Below, in pieces: positions 47,926 to 56,644 of a stretch of 64,000 bases of DNA. Location of the stretch: NCBI RefSeq assembly GCF_001429065.1, contig NZ_LMIB01000001.1:1001933-1065932 (forward strand). The letters are read 5' to 3'. The stretch is from Sphingomonas sp. Root710 (lineage in GTDB: Bacteria; Pseudomonadota; Alphaproteobacteria; Sphingomonadales; Sphingomonadaceae). The first letter of the stretch is position 1; each line of letters opens with the position of its first letter. The position numbers and the translations under genes were made by a program. Under the pieces are notes generated by a model. It had not been told where the DNA came from. It searched no databases and saw only the letters and a list, made by a program, of their open reading frames with translations.

Positions 47926-48393
47926 ATAAAGTCGGAACGAGCCCGCCGCGAAGCCTGTACCGGCATGCTGATGCATGCCGGTCAGGTCGAGCAAGGACCG
48001 GCTGATATTGGCACGGATCAGGCGGACGGTCTCATAGATGGGGGGCGGCAACCCGTCATGCTCGAGCACGGCGTCGGCCCGCGCGGCGAGATAGGTCTCG
48101 CCCCTGATGAGTTCTTCCAGCGCGGTGACGATTCCCGAGTCGAACGCCACGCGCAGGTCGAGATAAAGCCGGTGGGCGGAGCCGAGAATGGTGCCGTGCG
48201 CCGGGGCACCGTGACCAAGTTCCTTCATGCCGTGGCGCAAGTCACGGGTAAGCTCCCGACGTTCTATCGCGTAATGCTCACAATAGGAATAGAAGTCAAA
48301 ACGGTGCGAATTTTCCGCAACATGATCGAATCCTGTTAGACTATCGTCCAATATCTCCAAGAGACGTTCGGCGCTTTTTACCCAGTTTCCCAT
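47920..48393 (-). CDS. DUF2383/PA2169-like four-helix-bundle protein
   Basis: The 157-residue protein starts at ATG 48393 with no strong ribosome-binding site; a longer in-frame reading runs to 49092 but crosses the DUF350 gene and is rejected. The C-terminal half matches the PA2169 pattern LYLDLRVAFDSGIVTALEEL and GETYLAARADAVLEHDGLP. This ferritin-like bundle has an unknown role. Confidence 0.8.
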   Translation of the reverse strand: MGNWVKSAERLLEILDDSLTGFDHVAENSHRFDFYSYCEHYAIERRELTRDLRHGMKELGHGAPAHGTILGSAHRLYLDLRVAFDSGIVTALEELIRGETYLAARADAVLEHDGLPPPIYETVRLIRANISRSLLDLTGMHQHAGTGFAAGSFRLYK

Positions 48394-48504
48394 GTTTGAT
48401 GTTGAACCAATACATCCGGAAAAAAACAATTCCGTAATAATGCTGTATTCCTGCCGGGTCCTGCCTGTCCGATCATTGAGAAGATCCGGGCAGGGGAACA
48501 AATC

Positions 48505-48927
48505 TTGGGAAATCTTACCGCTATCCTTGCGAGTCTGGAGATGGGTCTTCCGGTCCTTCTTGGCCAGCTGCTGCTGACGATCACCATCTGGCTCGTCACG
48601 CTGCTGATCAGCTTCTGGATTACGCCCTATCATGAGCTTCGCGAAATCCGCGCGGGGAATGTCTCGGTCGCCATAAGTGCGGGCGGCGCCGCGCTCGGCG
48701 CCGCGATCCCGCTCGCCTTCTGCCTGGCGGGCGCGGTGAACGGCTGGGACATCGTCATATGGGCTATCCCGGTGATGCTGATCCAGCTCTCCGCCTTCTG
48801 GCTGACACAGCTGCTGATACCGGATCTCAGCAAGCGGCTCGATGCAGGCGATCTGGCGGCGGCGATCTTCTTGCTCCTGTTCCGGATCGGCTTCGGCTGC
48901 ATCAACGCCGCGGCGATCGCCGCCTGA
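48505..48927 (+). CDS. DUF350-family membrane protein
   Basis: A TTG start at 48505 is supported by AGGGGAA eight bases upstream; ATG 48541 is the alternative. The 140-residue protein has four membrane helices and the DUF350 pattern FWITPYHELREIRAGNVSVA and GAALGAAIPLA. Its stop shares a base with the protease start (TGATG), so they form a pair. Confidence 0.85.
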   Translation: MGNLTAILASLEMGLPVLLGQLLLTITIWLVTLLISFWITPYHELREIRAGNVSVAISAGGAALGAAIPLAFCLAGAVNGWDIVIWAIPVMLIQLSAFWLTQLLIPDLSKRLDAGDLAAAIFLLLFRIGFGCINAAAIAA

Positions 48928-49772
48928 TGCCGGGGCTCGCCGCCCCTGTTTGCCTGCTGGCTGCATCGATCGGCATGGCCGTAATGTTCGCATCGCGGCC
49001 CGCCCCCGCCCCGGGGGCGGACGGGTTTCATGAGACCGGCCGGATCGTCGCCAGCGTGGGCTCGCCCCGCCGCCCGCCGCCGGCAAGCGCACTTCCCGTC
49101 TATTATGAACGGCCGGCGGAACTCGATCTGTCGCGCCAGGGTACGGGCTTCGTGATCGCGCCGCAGGGTGTCTGGGCCACGGCCGCGCACGTTACCGACC
49201 GATGCGGGACGATCCGCTTCCTGGTCGATCAGCGCACGACCCCGCCGGTCGCTACGCCTGCCGTTCCGCTCGGCCAGGATATCTCGCTGATCACCGGCGG
49301 CATCCGTTCGCCGATGGCGCTGTCGCTCAGCGGGGACGCCCCGCGGGCCGGCGCCGTCGGCTATCATATGGGCTTCCCGATGGGGACGCCCGGGCTGATA
49401 GGATCGCGGCTGCTGGGGCGGACTTCGGCGGTGCGCCATGGCGGACAGACCGACGCCGTCCTCGCCTGGGTGGAGGACGGCAGCGCCAAGAACGGCATAA
49501 CCGAGCTCGATGGCCTTAGCGGCGGCCCGGTGCTCGACGATCGCGGCCAGGTGGTGGGGATCGTGTCGATGGCCAGCGAGCGCCGCGGCCGCATCCTCAC
49601 CGCGATGCCCGCCCCCGTGCGCCGCTGGCTGGCCGCCCAGCCCGCCCAGCCCGACGCGCACTTCACCGGTCCGATCGCCAACCGGTCCGCCGCGCTCTCC
49701 TTCTTTCAGTTCCTCATCAACAACGGCTTCATCCGCCAGCTCTATTGCGACGTCGCGCCGCGCTACGGCTAA
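48927..49772 (+). CDS. Trypsin-like serine protease, exported
   Basis: The 281-residue protein has a signal/anchor (about 5-25) and a chymotrypsin-fold region with His in ATAAHVTDR, a likely Asp in GQDISLI and Ser in DGLSGGPVLDD. HtrA-like, but no PDZ domain is visible. Co-translation with DUF350 suggests a membrane-linked unit. It ends one base before queA stop. Confidence 0.87.
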   Translation: MPGLAAPVCLLAASIGMAVMFASRPAPAPGADGFHETGRIVASVGSPRRPPPASALPVYYERPAELDLSRQGTGFVIAPQGVWATAAHVTDRCGTIRFLVDQRTTPPVATPAVPLGQDISLITGGIRSPMALSLSGDAPRAGAVGYHMGFPMGTPGLIGSRLLGRTSAVRHGGQTDAVLAWVEDGSAKNGITELDGLSGGPVLDDRGQVVGIVSMASERRGRILTAMPAPVRRWLAAQPAQPDAHFTGPIANRSAALSFFQFLINNGFIRQLYCDVAPRYG

Positions 49773-49773
49773 G

Positions 49774-50805
49774 CTATGTCGGAAGCAGCAGCGACGAATC
49801 CCCGTAGCTGTAGAAGCGATAGCCAGTCGCGATCGCATGGGCATAGGCCGATTGCATCCGTTCCCGACCCATCAGCGCCGAGACCAGCATGAACAGGGTC
49901 GACTTGGGCAGGTGAAAATTGGTCATCAGCCCGTCGATGCCGCGAAAGCGATAGCCGGGGGTAATGAAGATCGCGGTGTCGCCGTCGAACGGACGGATCA
50001 CGCCGTCCTCCCCCGCTGCGCTCTCGATCAGCCGCAGGCTGGTCGTGCCGACCGCGATCACCCGCCCGCCGCCGCTGCGCACCGCGTTGAGCCGATCGGC
50101 GGTGGCAGCGTCGATGCGGCCCCATTCGGCGTGCATCCTGTGGTCGTCGGTGTCGTCGGCCTTGACCGGCAGGAAGGTGCCCGCGCCGACATGGAGGGTC
50201 AGCGTCTCGCTGCCGATCCCCGCCTCGGCCAGCGCCGCCATCAGCCCCGGCGTGAAGTGCAGCGCGGCGGTGGGGGCGGCGACCGCGCCTTTCTCGCGCG
50301 CGAACATCGTCTGATAGTCTTCCAGGTCGCGCTCGTCCGTCGGGCGCTTGCCCGCGATATAGGGCGGCAGCGGCATCCGCCCTGCCCGCTCCAGCAGCAG
50401 TTCGACCGGCTCGTCGCCTTCGAAATCGAGCAGGATCGAACCATCCTCGCCGCGATCGGCGGCGATCGCCGACACGCCCGCGCCGAAATCGATCCGGTCG
50501 CCGGTCCGCACCCGCTTGGCATTGCGGACGAAGGCGCGCCATTGCCGCAGCCCTTCACGCTTGTGGAGCGTCGCCCCGATCCGCGCCTCGCCGCGCACGC
50601 CTTCGAGTTGGGCCGGGATCACCCGGGTATCGTTGAAGACCAGGCAGTCGCCCGCGCGCAACAGCTTCGGCAGGTCGGTGACGACATGGTCGGCGAAGTC
50701 CCCCTCGCCCTCGACCAGCAACATGCGCGCGCTGTCGCGCGGACTGGCCGGGCGCAGCGCAATATTCTCAGGCGGAAGCTCGAAATCGAAGAGGTCGACA
50801 CGCAT
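49774..50805 (-). CDS. queA: S-adenosylmethionine:tRNA ribosyltransferase-isomerase
   Basis: The 343-residue protein starts [19 protein letters not shown], and has [21 protein letters not shown]-like and [17 protein letters not shown], all typical of QueA. It adds the ribosyl part of SAM to preQ1-tRNA in queuosine synthesis. Confidence 0.97.
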   Translation of the reverse strand: MRVDLFDFELPPENIALRPASPRDSARMLLVEGEGDFADHVVTDLPKLLRAGDCLVFNDTRVIPAQLEGVRGEARIGATLHKREGLRQWRAFVRNAKRVRTGDRIDFGAGVSAIAADRGEDGSILLDFEGDEPVELLLERAGRMPLPPYIAGKRPTDERDLEDYQTMFAREKGAVAAPTAALHFTPGLMAALAEAGIGSETLTLHVGAGTFLPVKADDTDDHRMHAEWGRIDAATADRLNAVRSGGGRVIAVGTTSLRLIESAAGEDGVIRPFDGDTAIFITPGYRFRGIDGLMTNFHLPKSTLFMLVSALMGRERMQSAYAHAIATGYRFYSYGDSSLLLPT

Positions 50806-50883
50806 GGCTGCCGCTTAGGCGGCATTGGGCAGGGCCGCAACCGGACCAGGCGGCTCTTGCCCCAAAACGCTTTACCAAAAGCC

Positions 50884-51013
50884 GTCATCCTGAACTGGGT
50901 TCAGGATCCACCGGGAAGCGGGAGCGATCCAGGAGGCCCCTGCTTCAACCGCTCAAGACACGCTTGCTTCGTCCAGTTGGCGGAGTGGATGCTGAAACAA
51001 GTTCAGCATGACG
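50884..51013. repeat. Composite repeat sharing an arm with the 26.8 kb element
   Basis: Left arm GTCATCCTGAACTGGGTTCAGGATCC and right arm GTGGATGCTGAAACAAGTTC..AGCATGAC. The right arm is the same sequence as at 26933-26961. It lies between queA and the cyclophilin gene. Confidence 0.8.
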
Positions 51014-51036
51014 ACCCAAATCAACCGGCACGCCAA

Positions 51037-51870
51037 TCACTTCGGCGTGGCGATCGCCTCTTCGCTCGCCACATCCTTCACCGCCGCAGCCGTTGCGGGC
51101 TCGCCCGAAACTTCGCGGACGGCGGCGTCGGTGCCCGCCGTGGCGGGCGCGGCTTCGGCTTGCGGCGCGGGTTCCGGAGCAGGCGCCGGCGCAGGCGCGG
51201 AGGGCTTCGCCGCCTCCTGCTTCGCCTTCTTCTCCTTCTTCACCTTCTTGCCCGTGGCGACCGGAGCCGGGGCGGCAGCCGGAGCCGGCGGCACGAAGGC
51301 GGCCGGGGCGATACCCTGCTCATCGGATTCGATCGAGGCGCGGATGATCTTCGACGGATTTTCGGGCGGCTCGCCCTTGGCCAGCGCATCGACATATTCC
51401 ATGCCTGCGGTCACCCGGCCGATCGCGGTATAATTGCCGTCGAGCGAGAGGTTGGGCTGGAGCATGATGAAGAACTGGCTGTTGGCGGTGTCGAGGCCTT
51501 CGGCGCGCGCCAGCGCCATCGTCCCGCGCACATGCGGCAGATCGTTGAACTCGGCCTTCAGGTCGGGCAGGTCCGACCCGCCCTCGCCAGTGCCCTTGGG
51601 GTCGCCGCCCTGGGCCATGAAGCCCTCGATCACGCGGTGGAAGGTGAGCCCGTCATAAAAATGGCGGCGCGTCAGCACCTTGATCCGCTCGACCGAATAG
51701 GGCGCCTTGTCGGGGCGCAGCAGCACCTTGACGCGCCCCCCGGTCGACAGGTCAAGATTCAGGATATTCTGAGGATCGGCGGGGGGAGCGGCCACGGGCG
51801 CGGTCTGCGCGAACGCCACACCGGCCATGAACAGGCCTGACAGGGCCGCAACAACGAACTTCGATCGCAT
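51037..51870 (-). CDS. Periplasmic cyclophilin-type peptidyl-prolyl isomerase with PA-rich tail
   Basis: ATG 51870 follows GGAGATG. The 277-residue protein has a signal peptide (AALSGLFMAGVAFA) and a cyclophilin domain: FYDGLTFHRVIEGFMAQGGDP, GTMALARAEGLDTANSQFFI and NLSLDGNYTAIGRVTAGM. From residue 180 it has an Ala/Pro/Lys-rich tail of about 95 residues. It likely helps fold periplasmic proteins. coaD is upstream. Confidence 0.93.
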   Translation of the reverse strand: MRSKFVVAALSGLFMAGVAFAQTAPVAAPPADPQNILNLDLSTGGRVKVLLRPDKAPYSVERIKVLTRRHFYDGLTFHRVIEGFMAQGGDPKGTGEGGSDLPDLKAEFNDLPHVRGTMALARAEGLDTANSQFFIMLQPNLSLDGNYTAIGRVTAGMEYVDALAKGEPPENPSKIIRASIESDEQGIAPAAFVPPAPAAAPAPVATGKKVKKEKKAKQEAAKPSAPAPAPAPEPAPQAEAAPATAGTDAAVREVSGEPATAAAVKDVASEEAIATPK

Positions 51871-51956
51871 CAGATCACATCTCCTACCGCGAAAATCGCG
51901 CGGGGCCCACATCAGCGGTCCCATTAACCCTGTCCGGCTTGCCGCTGGCTGAACCG

Positions 51957-52463
51957 TCAGCTGCCCTTCTTACCGATCTTTTCGACGCGCGCGACGACTT
52001 CGTGCACGACGCGCTCCGGAACGAAGCGATCGATCGCGCCGCCATAGAGCGCGATCTCCTTGACGAGGCGCGACGCGATCGGCTGCAACGCTACATCGGC
52101 CATCAGGAAGACGGTCTCGACGCGGTTGTTCAGCTGCTGGTTCATCCCCGCCATCTGATATTCATATTCGAAGTCGGCGACGGCGCGCAGCCCGCGCACG
52201 ATGATCGACGCGCCCATCTTCTCGGCAAAATCCATCAACAGCGAATCGAATGCGACGATCTCGATCTTGTCGCCGAGGTCCGCAGTCTCCCGGCGGACCA
52301 TCGCCAGCCGCTCCTCGAGGGTGAACATCGGCGACTTGGACGGATTGGTGGTGACGCCGACGACGAGCTTGTCGACCAGCTTCGCGCCGCGCCGGATGAT
52401 GTCCATATGGCCCAGCGTGATCGGATCGAAGGTGCCGGGATAGACGCCGGTGCGCATGTTCAT
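51957..52463 (-). CDS. coaD: Phosphopantetheine adenylyltransferase
   Basis: The 168-residue protein has the TxGH-type site YPGTFDPITLGHMDI and RGLRAVADFEYEYQMAGMN, with IASRLVKE near the end (the family has I-S-S/A-x-x-V-R). It makes dephospho-CoA from phosphopantetheine and ATP. It starts just downstream of ispA. Confidence 0.97.
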   Translation of the reverse strand: MNMRTGVYPGTFDPITLGHMDIIRRGAKLVDKLVVGVTTNPSKSPMFTLEERLAMVRRETADLGDKIEIVAFDSLLMDFAEKMGASIIVRGLRAVADFEYEYQMAGMNQQLNNRVETVFLMADVALQPIASRLVKEIALYGGAIDRFVPERVVHEVVARVEKIGKKGS

Positions 52464-52478
52464 TCCCCCTGTTCGCGC

Positions 52479-53369
52479 TTAGCGGTCGCGATCGACCGCA
52501 TAGGCGGCGATCTCGCGTAGCAGATCGGCTTCGCGCCCGAAATTGGCAAGATGCGCCGCCGCCTGTTCGGACAGCAGCCGTGCCTGGGCACGGGCGCGAT
52601 CGATGCCGAGCAGGCCGACGAAGGTCGCCTTGCCCGCTGAATCATCCTTGCCCGCCGCCTTGCCCATCGCCGCCGGATCGCCCTCGGCGTCGAGCAGGTC
52701 GTCGGCGATCTGGAAGGCGAGGCCGAGGTCATGGGCATAGCCGCGCAACTTCGTGCGTCCCTCCGGCGGCACCCGGCCCAATATCGCCCCCGCCTCGACC
52801 GAGAAGGCGATCAGCGCGCCGGTCTTGAGCTGCTGGAGCCGGGTGACATTGGCCAGGTCCTGCATCGTCACCGCAGCCGCCATGTCCATCGCCTGCCCGC
52901 CGACCATGCCGCCCGGCCCCGCCGCCGCCGCCAGCGCACCGACCAGTTCGGCGCGGACGAAGGGGTCGGCATGGGTCGCCTCCGCGGCGAGTATCTCGAA
53001 GGCCAGCGCCTGAAAGGCGTCGCCCGCCAGGATCGCCGTCGCCTCGTCATAGGCCTTGTGGACGGTCGGTCTGCCGCGCCGCATGTCGTCGTCGTCCATC
53101 GACGGCAGATCGTCGTGGATCAGGCTGTAGACGTGGATCGCCTCCACCGCGAGGCCTGCGCGCAGCGCGCATTCCGGGTCGACCGCGAACAGCCGCGCCG
53201 CCGCGCATACGAGCAGCGGGCGCAGCCGCTTGCCGCCGCCGATCGCCGCATGGCGCATCGCCTCGTATAGGCGCTTGCGGCTGTCGTCGGGGGGCGTCAG
53301 CAGCGCATCGAACCGGCTGTCGATCTCGCGCGCGATGCGCTCAAGCTCGGATGGGAGCAGGTCCGCCAT
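52479..53369 (-). CDS. ispA: Farnesyl/geranyl diphosphate synthase (IspA-type)
   Basis: The 296-residue protein has the prenyltransferase motif SLIHDDLPSMDDDDMRRGRPT (first Asp-rich site) and IADDLLDAEGD (second). The start follows the xseB stop by two bases; the order xseB-ispA is common. It makes C15 diphosphate from DMAPP and IPP, feeding quinones, carotenoids and undecaprenyl lipids. Sphingomonads are carotenoid producers. Confidence 0.96.
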   Translation of the reverse strand: MADLLPSELERIAREIDSRFDALLTPPDDSRKRLYEAMRHAAIGGGKRLRPLLVCAAARLFAVDPECALRAGLAVEAIHVYSLIHDDLPSMDDDDMRRGRPTVHKAYDEATAILAGDAFQALAFEILAAEATHADPFVRAELVGALAAAAGPGGMVGGQAMDMAAAVTMQDLANVTRLQQLKTGALIAFSVEAGAILGRVPPEGRTKLRGYAHDLGLAFQIADDLLDAEGDPAAMGKAAGKDDSAGKATFVGLLGIDRARAQARLLSEQAAAHLANFGREADLLREIAAYAVDRDR

Positions 53370-53371
53370 GC

Positions 53372-53617
53372 TCAGCCCGCGGTGAAGGGCTCGGTTCCCT
53401 TGGGCGCGCCGTCGCCGCCGATGCTGATCTTCTCGATCCGCGCCTGCGCCGCTTTCAGCCGGTCCTCGCACTGCCGCTTCAGCGCATCGCCCTTGGCATA
53501 GAGTGAGATCGATTCATCGAGCGGGACGTCGCCTGATTCGAGCTGCCGCACGATCGCCTCGAGCTGCTTGAGGGCATCCTCGAAGGACAGGTCGGCAAAG
53601 GTGGCGGTGTCGGTCAT
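53372..53617 (-). CDS. xseB: Exodeoxyribonuclease VII small subunit
   Basis: The 81-residue protein has the XseB pattern FEDALKQLEAIVRQLESGD and LDESISLYAKGDALKRQCED. With XseA it degrades ssDNA. It is followed after two bases by ispA. Confidence 0.95.
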   Translation of the reverse strand: MTDTATFADLSFEDALKQLEAIVRQLESGDVPLDESISLYAKGDALKRQCEDRLKAAQARIEKISIGGDGAPKGTEPFTAG

Positions 53618-53682
53618 GACAGGCTTTTGGATGGCGGAAGCCAGTGGGTCAAGGATCGCATTGGACCCAACCACCCCCATAT

Positions 53683-53817
53683 CGTCATCCCAACGAAAGC
53701 TGCGATCGCATCCATCCCCAAAATCGTCATCCCCGCGGAGGCGGGGATCCATAACCTCCGAACCACAAGAGGTTCGAGCTTCAGAGAATATGGATTCCCG
53801 CTTTCGCGGGAATGACA
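53683..53817. repeat. Composite REP-like element (GTCATCCC/GGAATGAC family)
   Basis: It contains CGTCATCCCCGCGGAGGCG..GGATCCAT (53725-53752) and ATGGATTCCCGCTTTCGC.. GGGAATGACA (53790-53817), inverted with diverged arms. A first GTCATCCC begins near 53685. It fills the xseB-trcR gap (53618-53841). Confidence 0.75.
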
Positions 53818-53841
53818 GAAAAAGTGGAGGGGCTACCCCTC

Positions 53842-54525
53842 TTACTTCTTGAACGGATCCTTGAACGCCGGGCCGCCAAACAGTGCGGCTTCCTCTTCCG
53901 CATGGGTCATCTCGGCGGTCTTGCCGGCGGCGTCGCGCTCGGCGCGGAGCTGCTCGATCAGCGCCTCGCGGTCGCCTTCCAGGCGGGTGTCGGTGGGCGC
54001 CTCGATGCCGGCGGCCTTCGCCGCCTTCGCGACGACCGCATCGAGCTCGCGCTGCGAGCACAGGCCCAGCGTCACCGGGTCCTTGGGCACAATATTGGCG
54101 ATGTTCCAATGGGTCCGGTCGCGGATCGCCGCGATCGTGGTGCGGGTCGTGCCGATCAGCTTGGAAATCTGGCCGTCGGAAACCTCGGGATGGTTGCGGA
54201 TGATCCAGGCGATGCCATCGGGCTTGTCCTGGCGCTTCGAGACCGGGGTGTAGCGCGGGCCCTTGGTGCGGCGCTGCTGATCGGGGCCCTTCTGCATCAC
54301 CAGGCGGTAATTAGGGTCCTTCTGGCCCTTCTCGATCTCGGCCATGGTGAGTTCGCCCGCACGGACCGGATCGCGGCCGGTCAGCTTGGTCGCGGCCATA
54401 TCGTCAGCGATCGCCTGGATCTCGAGGATGTGCAGCCCGCAGAACTCGGCGATCTGCGGAAAGCTGAGCGCGGTATTGTCGACCAGCCACGAAGCGGTGG
54501 CATGGGGCATGAGCGGCTGGGCCAT
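53842..54525 (-). CDS. trcR: DUF1013 cell-cycle transcription regulator TrcR
   Basis: The 227-residue protein starts at ATG 54525 after GGAGACC. Features are ALSFPQIAEFCGLHILEIQAIAD and GISKLIGTTRTTIAAIRDR-like helix-turn-helix parts (ISKLIGTTRTTIAAI), and a DUF1013 core. TrcR homologues in Caulobacter bind RNA polymerase and help cell-cycle transcription. An intrinsic terminator-like hairpin ends right before its ribosome-binding site. Confidence 0.85.
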   Translation of the reverse strand: MAQPLMPHATASWLVDNTALSFPQIAEFCGLHILEIQAIADDMAATKLTGRDPVRAGELTMAEIEKGQKDPNYRLVMQKGPDQQRRTKGPRYTPVSKRQDKPDGIAWIIRNHPEVSDGQISKLIGTTRTTIAAIRDRTHWNIANIVPKDPVTLGLCSQRELDAVVAKAAKAAGIEAPTDTRLEGDREALIEQLRAERDAAGKTAEMTHAEEEAALFGGPAFKDPFKK

Positions 54526-54535
54526 GGCGGTCTCC

Positions 54536-54570
54536 AAAAAATAAAAGGGCCGCCCCGTCACGGAGCGGCC
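54536..54570 (-). terminator. Intrinsic terminator-like hairpin abutting trcR RBS
   Basis: On the minus strand GGCCGC-T-CCG, loop TGA, CGG-G-GCGGCC forms a nearly perfect stem, followed by CTTTTATTTTTT and then directly GGAGACC, the trcR ribosome-binding site. The strongest U-tract in the window. It may be an attenuator in the trcR leader. Confidence 0.8.
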
Positions 54571-54584
54571 GAAGCATGGCCGAT

Positions 54585-54613
54585 CCTGTAGAGAAAGCAG
54601 GGGCGAAGGGCAA
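54585..54613 (-). promoter_or_regulatory. Candidate sigma-70 promoter of trcR upstream of the hairpin
   Basis: TTGCCC (54613-54608) and TACAGG (54590-54585) lie 17 bases apart on the minus strand. Transcription from here would cross the hairpin at 54536-54570. It is a consensus guess. Confidence 0.35.
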
Positions 54614-54630
54614 GGCGTCTTAGCCTTCTT

Positions 54631-54756
54631 AACCCTCTCCCGCTTTCGCGGGAGAGGGTTGGGTGAGGGTCTTCTTCTTTTTCGATCCCCGGCCCAACGA
54701 CAAGAAAGAAGAAGGCCCTCATCCCGGCCTTCTCCCGCGAAAGCGGGAAAAGGGGA
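54631..54756. repeat. Inverted repeat with perfect hairpin
   Basis: AACCCTCTCCCGC TTTC GCGGGAGAGGGTT is a perfect 13-bp hairpin at 54631-54660; an inverted partner TCCCGCGAAAGCGGGA lies near 54735-54750. It separates trcR from the glycosyltransferase gene and may also terminate it. Confidence 0.8.
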
Positions 54757-54762
54757 AATATT

Positions 54763-55788
54763 TCACGCCGCCAGCCGCGCCACATCCTCCAGTGGTACCA
54801 GCGCCGACAGGAACTGCTCCGCACTGCGCCGCCAGCCGAAGCTCGCGCCATAGGCCGCGGCATCGGCACGATCGCAACGCAGTGCCCGGCCGATCGCCTC
54901 AGCGAGATCGGCGTCCATCGCCCCGCTCTCGGGGGTCAGGATATCGACCGGCCCGGTCACCGGATAAGCGGCGACCGGCGTGCCGCACGCCAGCGCCTCG
55001 ATCATGACGAGCCCGAAGGTGTCGGTGCGGCTGGGGAAGACGAAGACATCGGCCCCGGCATAGGCCTCCGCCAGCGCGTCGCCGTGCAGAGCACCCAGGA
55101 AACGCGCTTTCGGATAGCCGCGCGCCAATCCCGCCCGCGCCGGGCCGTCACCGACGATCACCTTGGTCCCGGGCGTATCACAGGCCAGGAAAGCCTCGAT
55201 GTTCTTCTCGACCGCGACCCGCCCGACATAGAGCTGGATCGGGCGCGGCAGGTCCGCAAAGGCGGGATGCGCGGGCCGGCCGGGCCGGAACAGGTTCAAG
55301 TCCACGCCCCTGCCCCAGCGCCTCACCGGACCGACGCCGCGGCGCTCCAGGATCGCCTCGACCGAGGGGGTCGATGCCAGCACCGCCGCCGATGGCCCAT
55401 GGAACCAGCGGATATAGCGCCAGAACCAGTCGGCGGGCATACCGGTCCGCTCGGCGACATAATCGGGAAACTGGGTGTGATAGGCGGTGGTGAAGGCGAA
55501 GCCGTGGTTCAGGCAATGGCGCCGCGCGGCCAGCCCGATCGGCCCTTCGGTCGCGATGTGGATCGCCTCCGCGCCGAACGCGCCGATCCGGCGGCCGACG
55601 CCGAACCGGGTGGTCATCGCCAGCCTTATCTCGGGATAGCTCGGGCAAGGCAGGGTCGGGAACTGGTCGGGCGCGATGACGCACACTTCGTGCCCCATCG
55701 CGCCCAGTTCGGCGCTGACCGCCTGGAGGGTGCGGACGACGCCGTTTACCTGCGGGCCCCATGCATCGGTGGCGATGGCGATGCGCAT
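54763..55788 (-). CDS. GT4-family glycosyltransferase
   Basis: The 341-residue protein has the GT-B acceptor loop GPQVNGVVRTLQ (11-22), donor-side YVGRVAVEKNIEAF and the FVFPSRTDTFGLVMIEALACGTPVAA motif (Glu-x7-Glu site as DTFGLVMIEAL). It resembles diacylglycerol or mannosyl-type GT4 enzymes. It starts one base after the metallophosphoesterase stop, so they are paired. Lipid or cell-envelope sugar transfer is inferred. Confidence 0.92.
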   Translation of the reverse strand: MRIAIATDAWGPQVNGVVRTLQAVSAELGAMGHEVCVIAPDQFPTLPCPSYPEIRLAMTTRFGVGRRIGAFGAEAIHIATEGPIGLAARRHCLNHGFAFTTAYHTQFPDYVAERTGMPADWFWRYIRWFHGPSAAVLASTPSVEAILERRGVGPVRRWGRGVDLNLFRPGRPAHPAFADLPRPIQLYVGRVAVEKNIEAFLACDTPGTKVIVGDGPARAGLARGYPKARFLGALHGDALAEAYAGADVFVFPSRTDTFGLVMIEALACGTPVAAYPVTGPVDILTPESGAMDADLAEAIGRALRCDRADAAAYGASFGWRRSAEQFLSALVPLEDVARLAA

Positions 55789-55789
55789 C

Positions 55790-56644
55790 CTAAGCGGCCA
55801 TCGCGGTGGTCGTCTGCCGCCGCGACTTGATCTCGTCGGCCCAGTGGATCACCTCCATCCGCCCGTCGAAATGCTCGACCAGCGCGGTGCAGCCTTCGAC
55901 CCAATCGCCGTCATTATAATAGACCACGTCGCCGAACTGCCGGATCTCGGCGGTGTGAATATGACCGCAGACGACGCCGTCGACGCCGCGCTCGCCCGCT
56001 TCGTGCGCCACGGCCTCCTCGAAGCGCGAGATGAACTCAACCGCGTTCTTCACCTTCTGCTTGGCATGCTTCGACAGCGACCAATAGGGCAGATCGAGCT
56101 TCTGGCGGACCCAGTTGATCACCACGTTCAGCCGCATCAGCATCTCGTAGGCGGCGTCCCCTGCAAAGGCGAGCCAGCGGTGGCACATCACCACCGTGTC
56201 GAACTCGTCGCCATGGGTCACCATCAGACGGCGGCCATCGGCGGTCTCGTGGATCGCGTTGCGGCGGATCTCGATCCCGCCGAAGGTCAGCCCCGCGAAC
56301 TGTCGGAACATCTCGTCATGATTGCCGGGGATGAACACCACGCGGGTGCCGCGCTTGGCGCGCTTCATCACTCGCCAGACGATGTCGTTGTGCGTCGCGG
56401 GCCAGTACCAGCTCCGCTTGAGCCGCCAGCCATCGATGATGTCGCCGACCAGATACATCGTCTCGCTGTCGGTCGAATCGAGGAAGTCGATCAGCATCTG
56501 CGCGTTGCAGCCGCGCGTGCCGAGGTGGATGTCCGACACCCATATCGTCCGGTAACGGCGGCGCTGGCGGCGCGCCTCGGGAAAGGCGGGCCCGCTGTGG
56601 TTGGCCGCGTCCTGATAGGCGGCGATCCGGGTGATGGCATTCAT
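55790..56644 (-). CDS. Metallophosphoesterase, UDP-2,3-diacylglucosamine diphosphatase-like
   Basis: The 284-residue protein has all calcineurin-type motifs: VSDIHLG, GDIIDG, GNHDE, THGDEFDT and GHIHTAE. It is LpxH-like (COG2908) but sits beside a GT4 gene rather than lpx genes. It likely cleaves a nucleotide-sugar or lipid diphosphate. Sphingomonads replace LPS by glycosphingolipids, so the substrate needs testing. Confidence 0.9.
   Translation of the reverse strand: MNAITRIAAYQDAANHSGPAFPEARRQRRRYRTIWVSDIHLGTRGCNAQMLIDFLDSTDSETMYLVGDIIDGWRLKRSWYWPATHNDIVWRVMKRAKRGTRVVFIPGNHDEMFRQFAGLTFGGIEIRRNAIHETADGRRLMVTHGDEFDTVVMCHRWLAFAGDAAYEMLMRLNVVINWVRQKLDLPYWSLSKHAKQKVKNAVEFISRFEEAVAHEAGERGVDGVVCGHIHTAEIRQFGDVVYYNDGDWVEGCTALVEHFDGRMEVIHWADEIKSRRQTTTAMAA

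Noticed and set aside
48394-49092. N-terminal extension of the DUF2383 gene
   Set aside because: It would cross the DUF350 and protease genes and gives a low-complexity, Arg-rich sequence.
49510-51840. Plus-strand frame of 776 codons over queA and cyclophilin
   Set aside because: Both minus-strand genes are well supported; this is a shadow.
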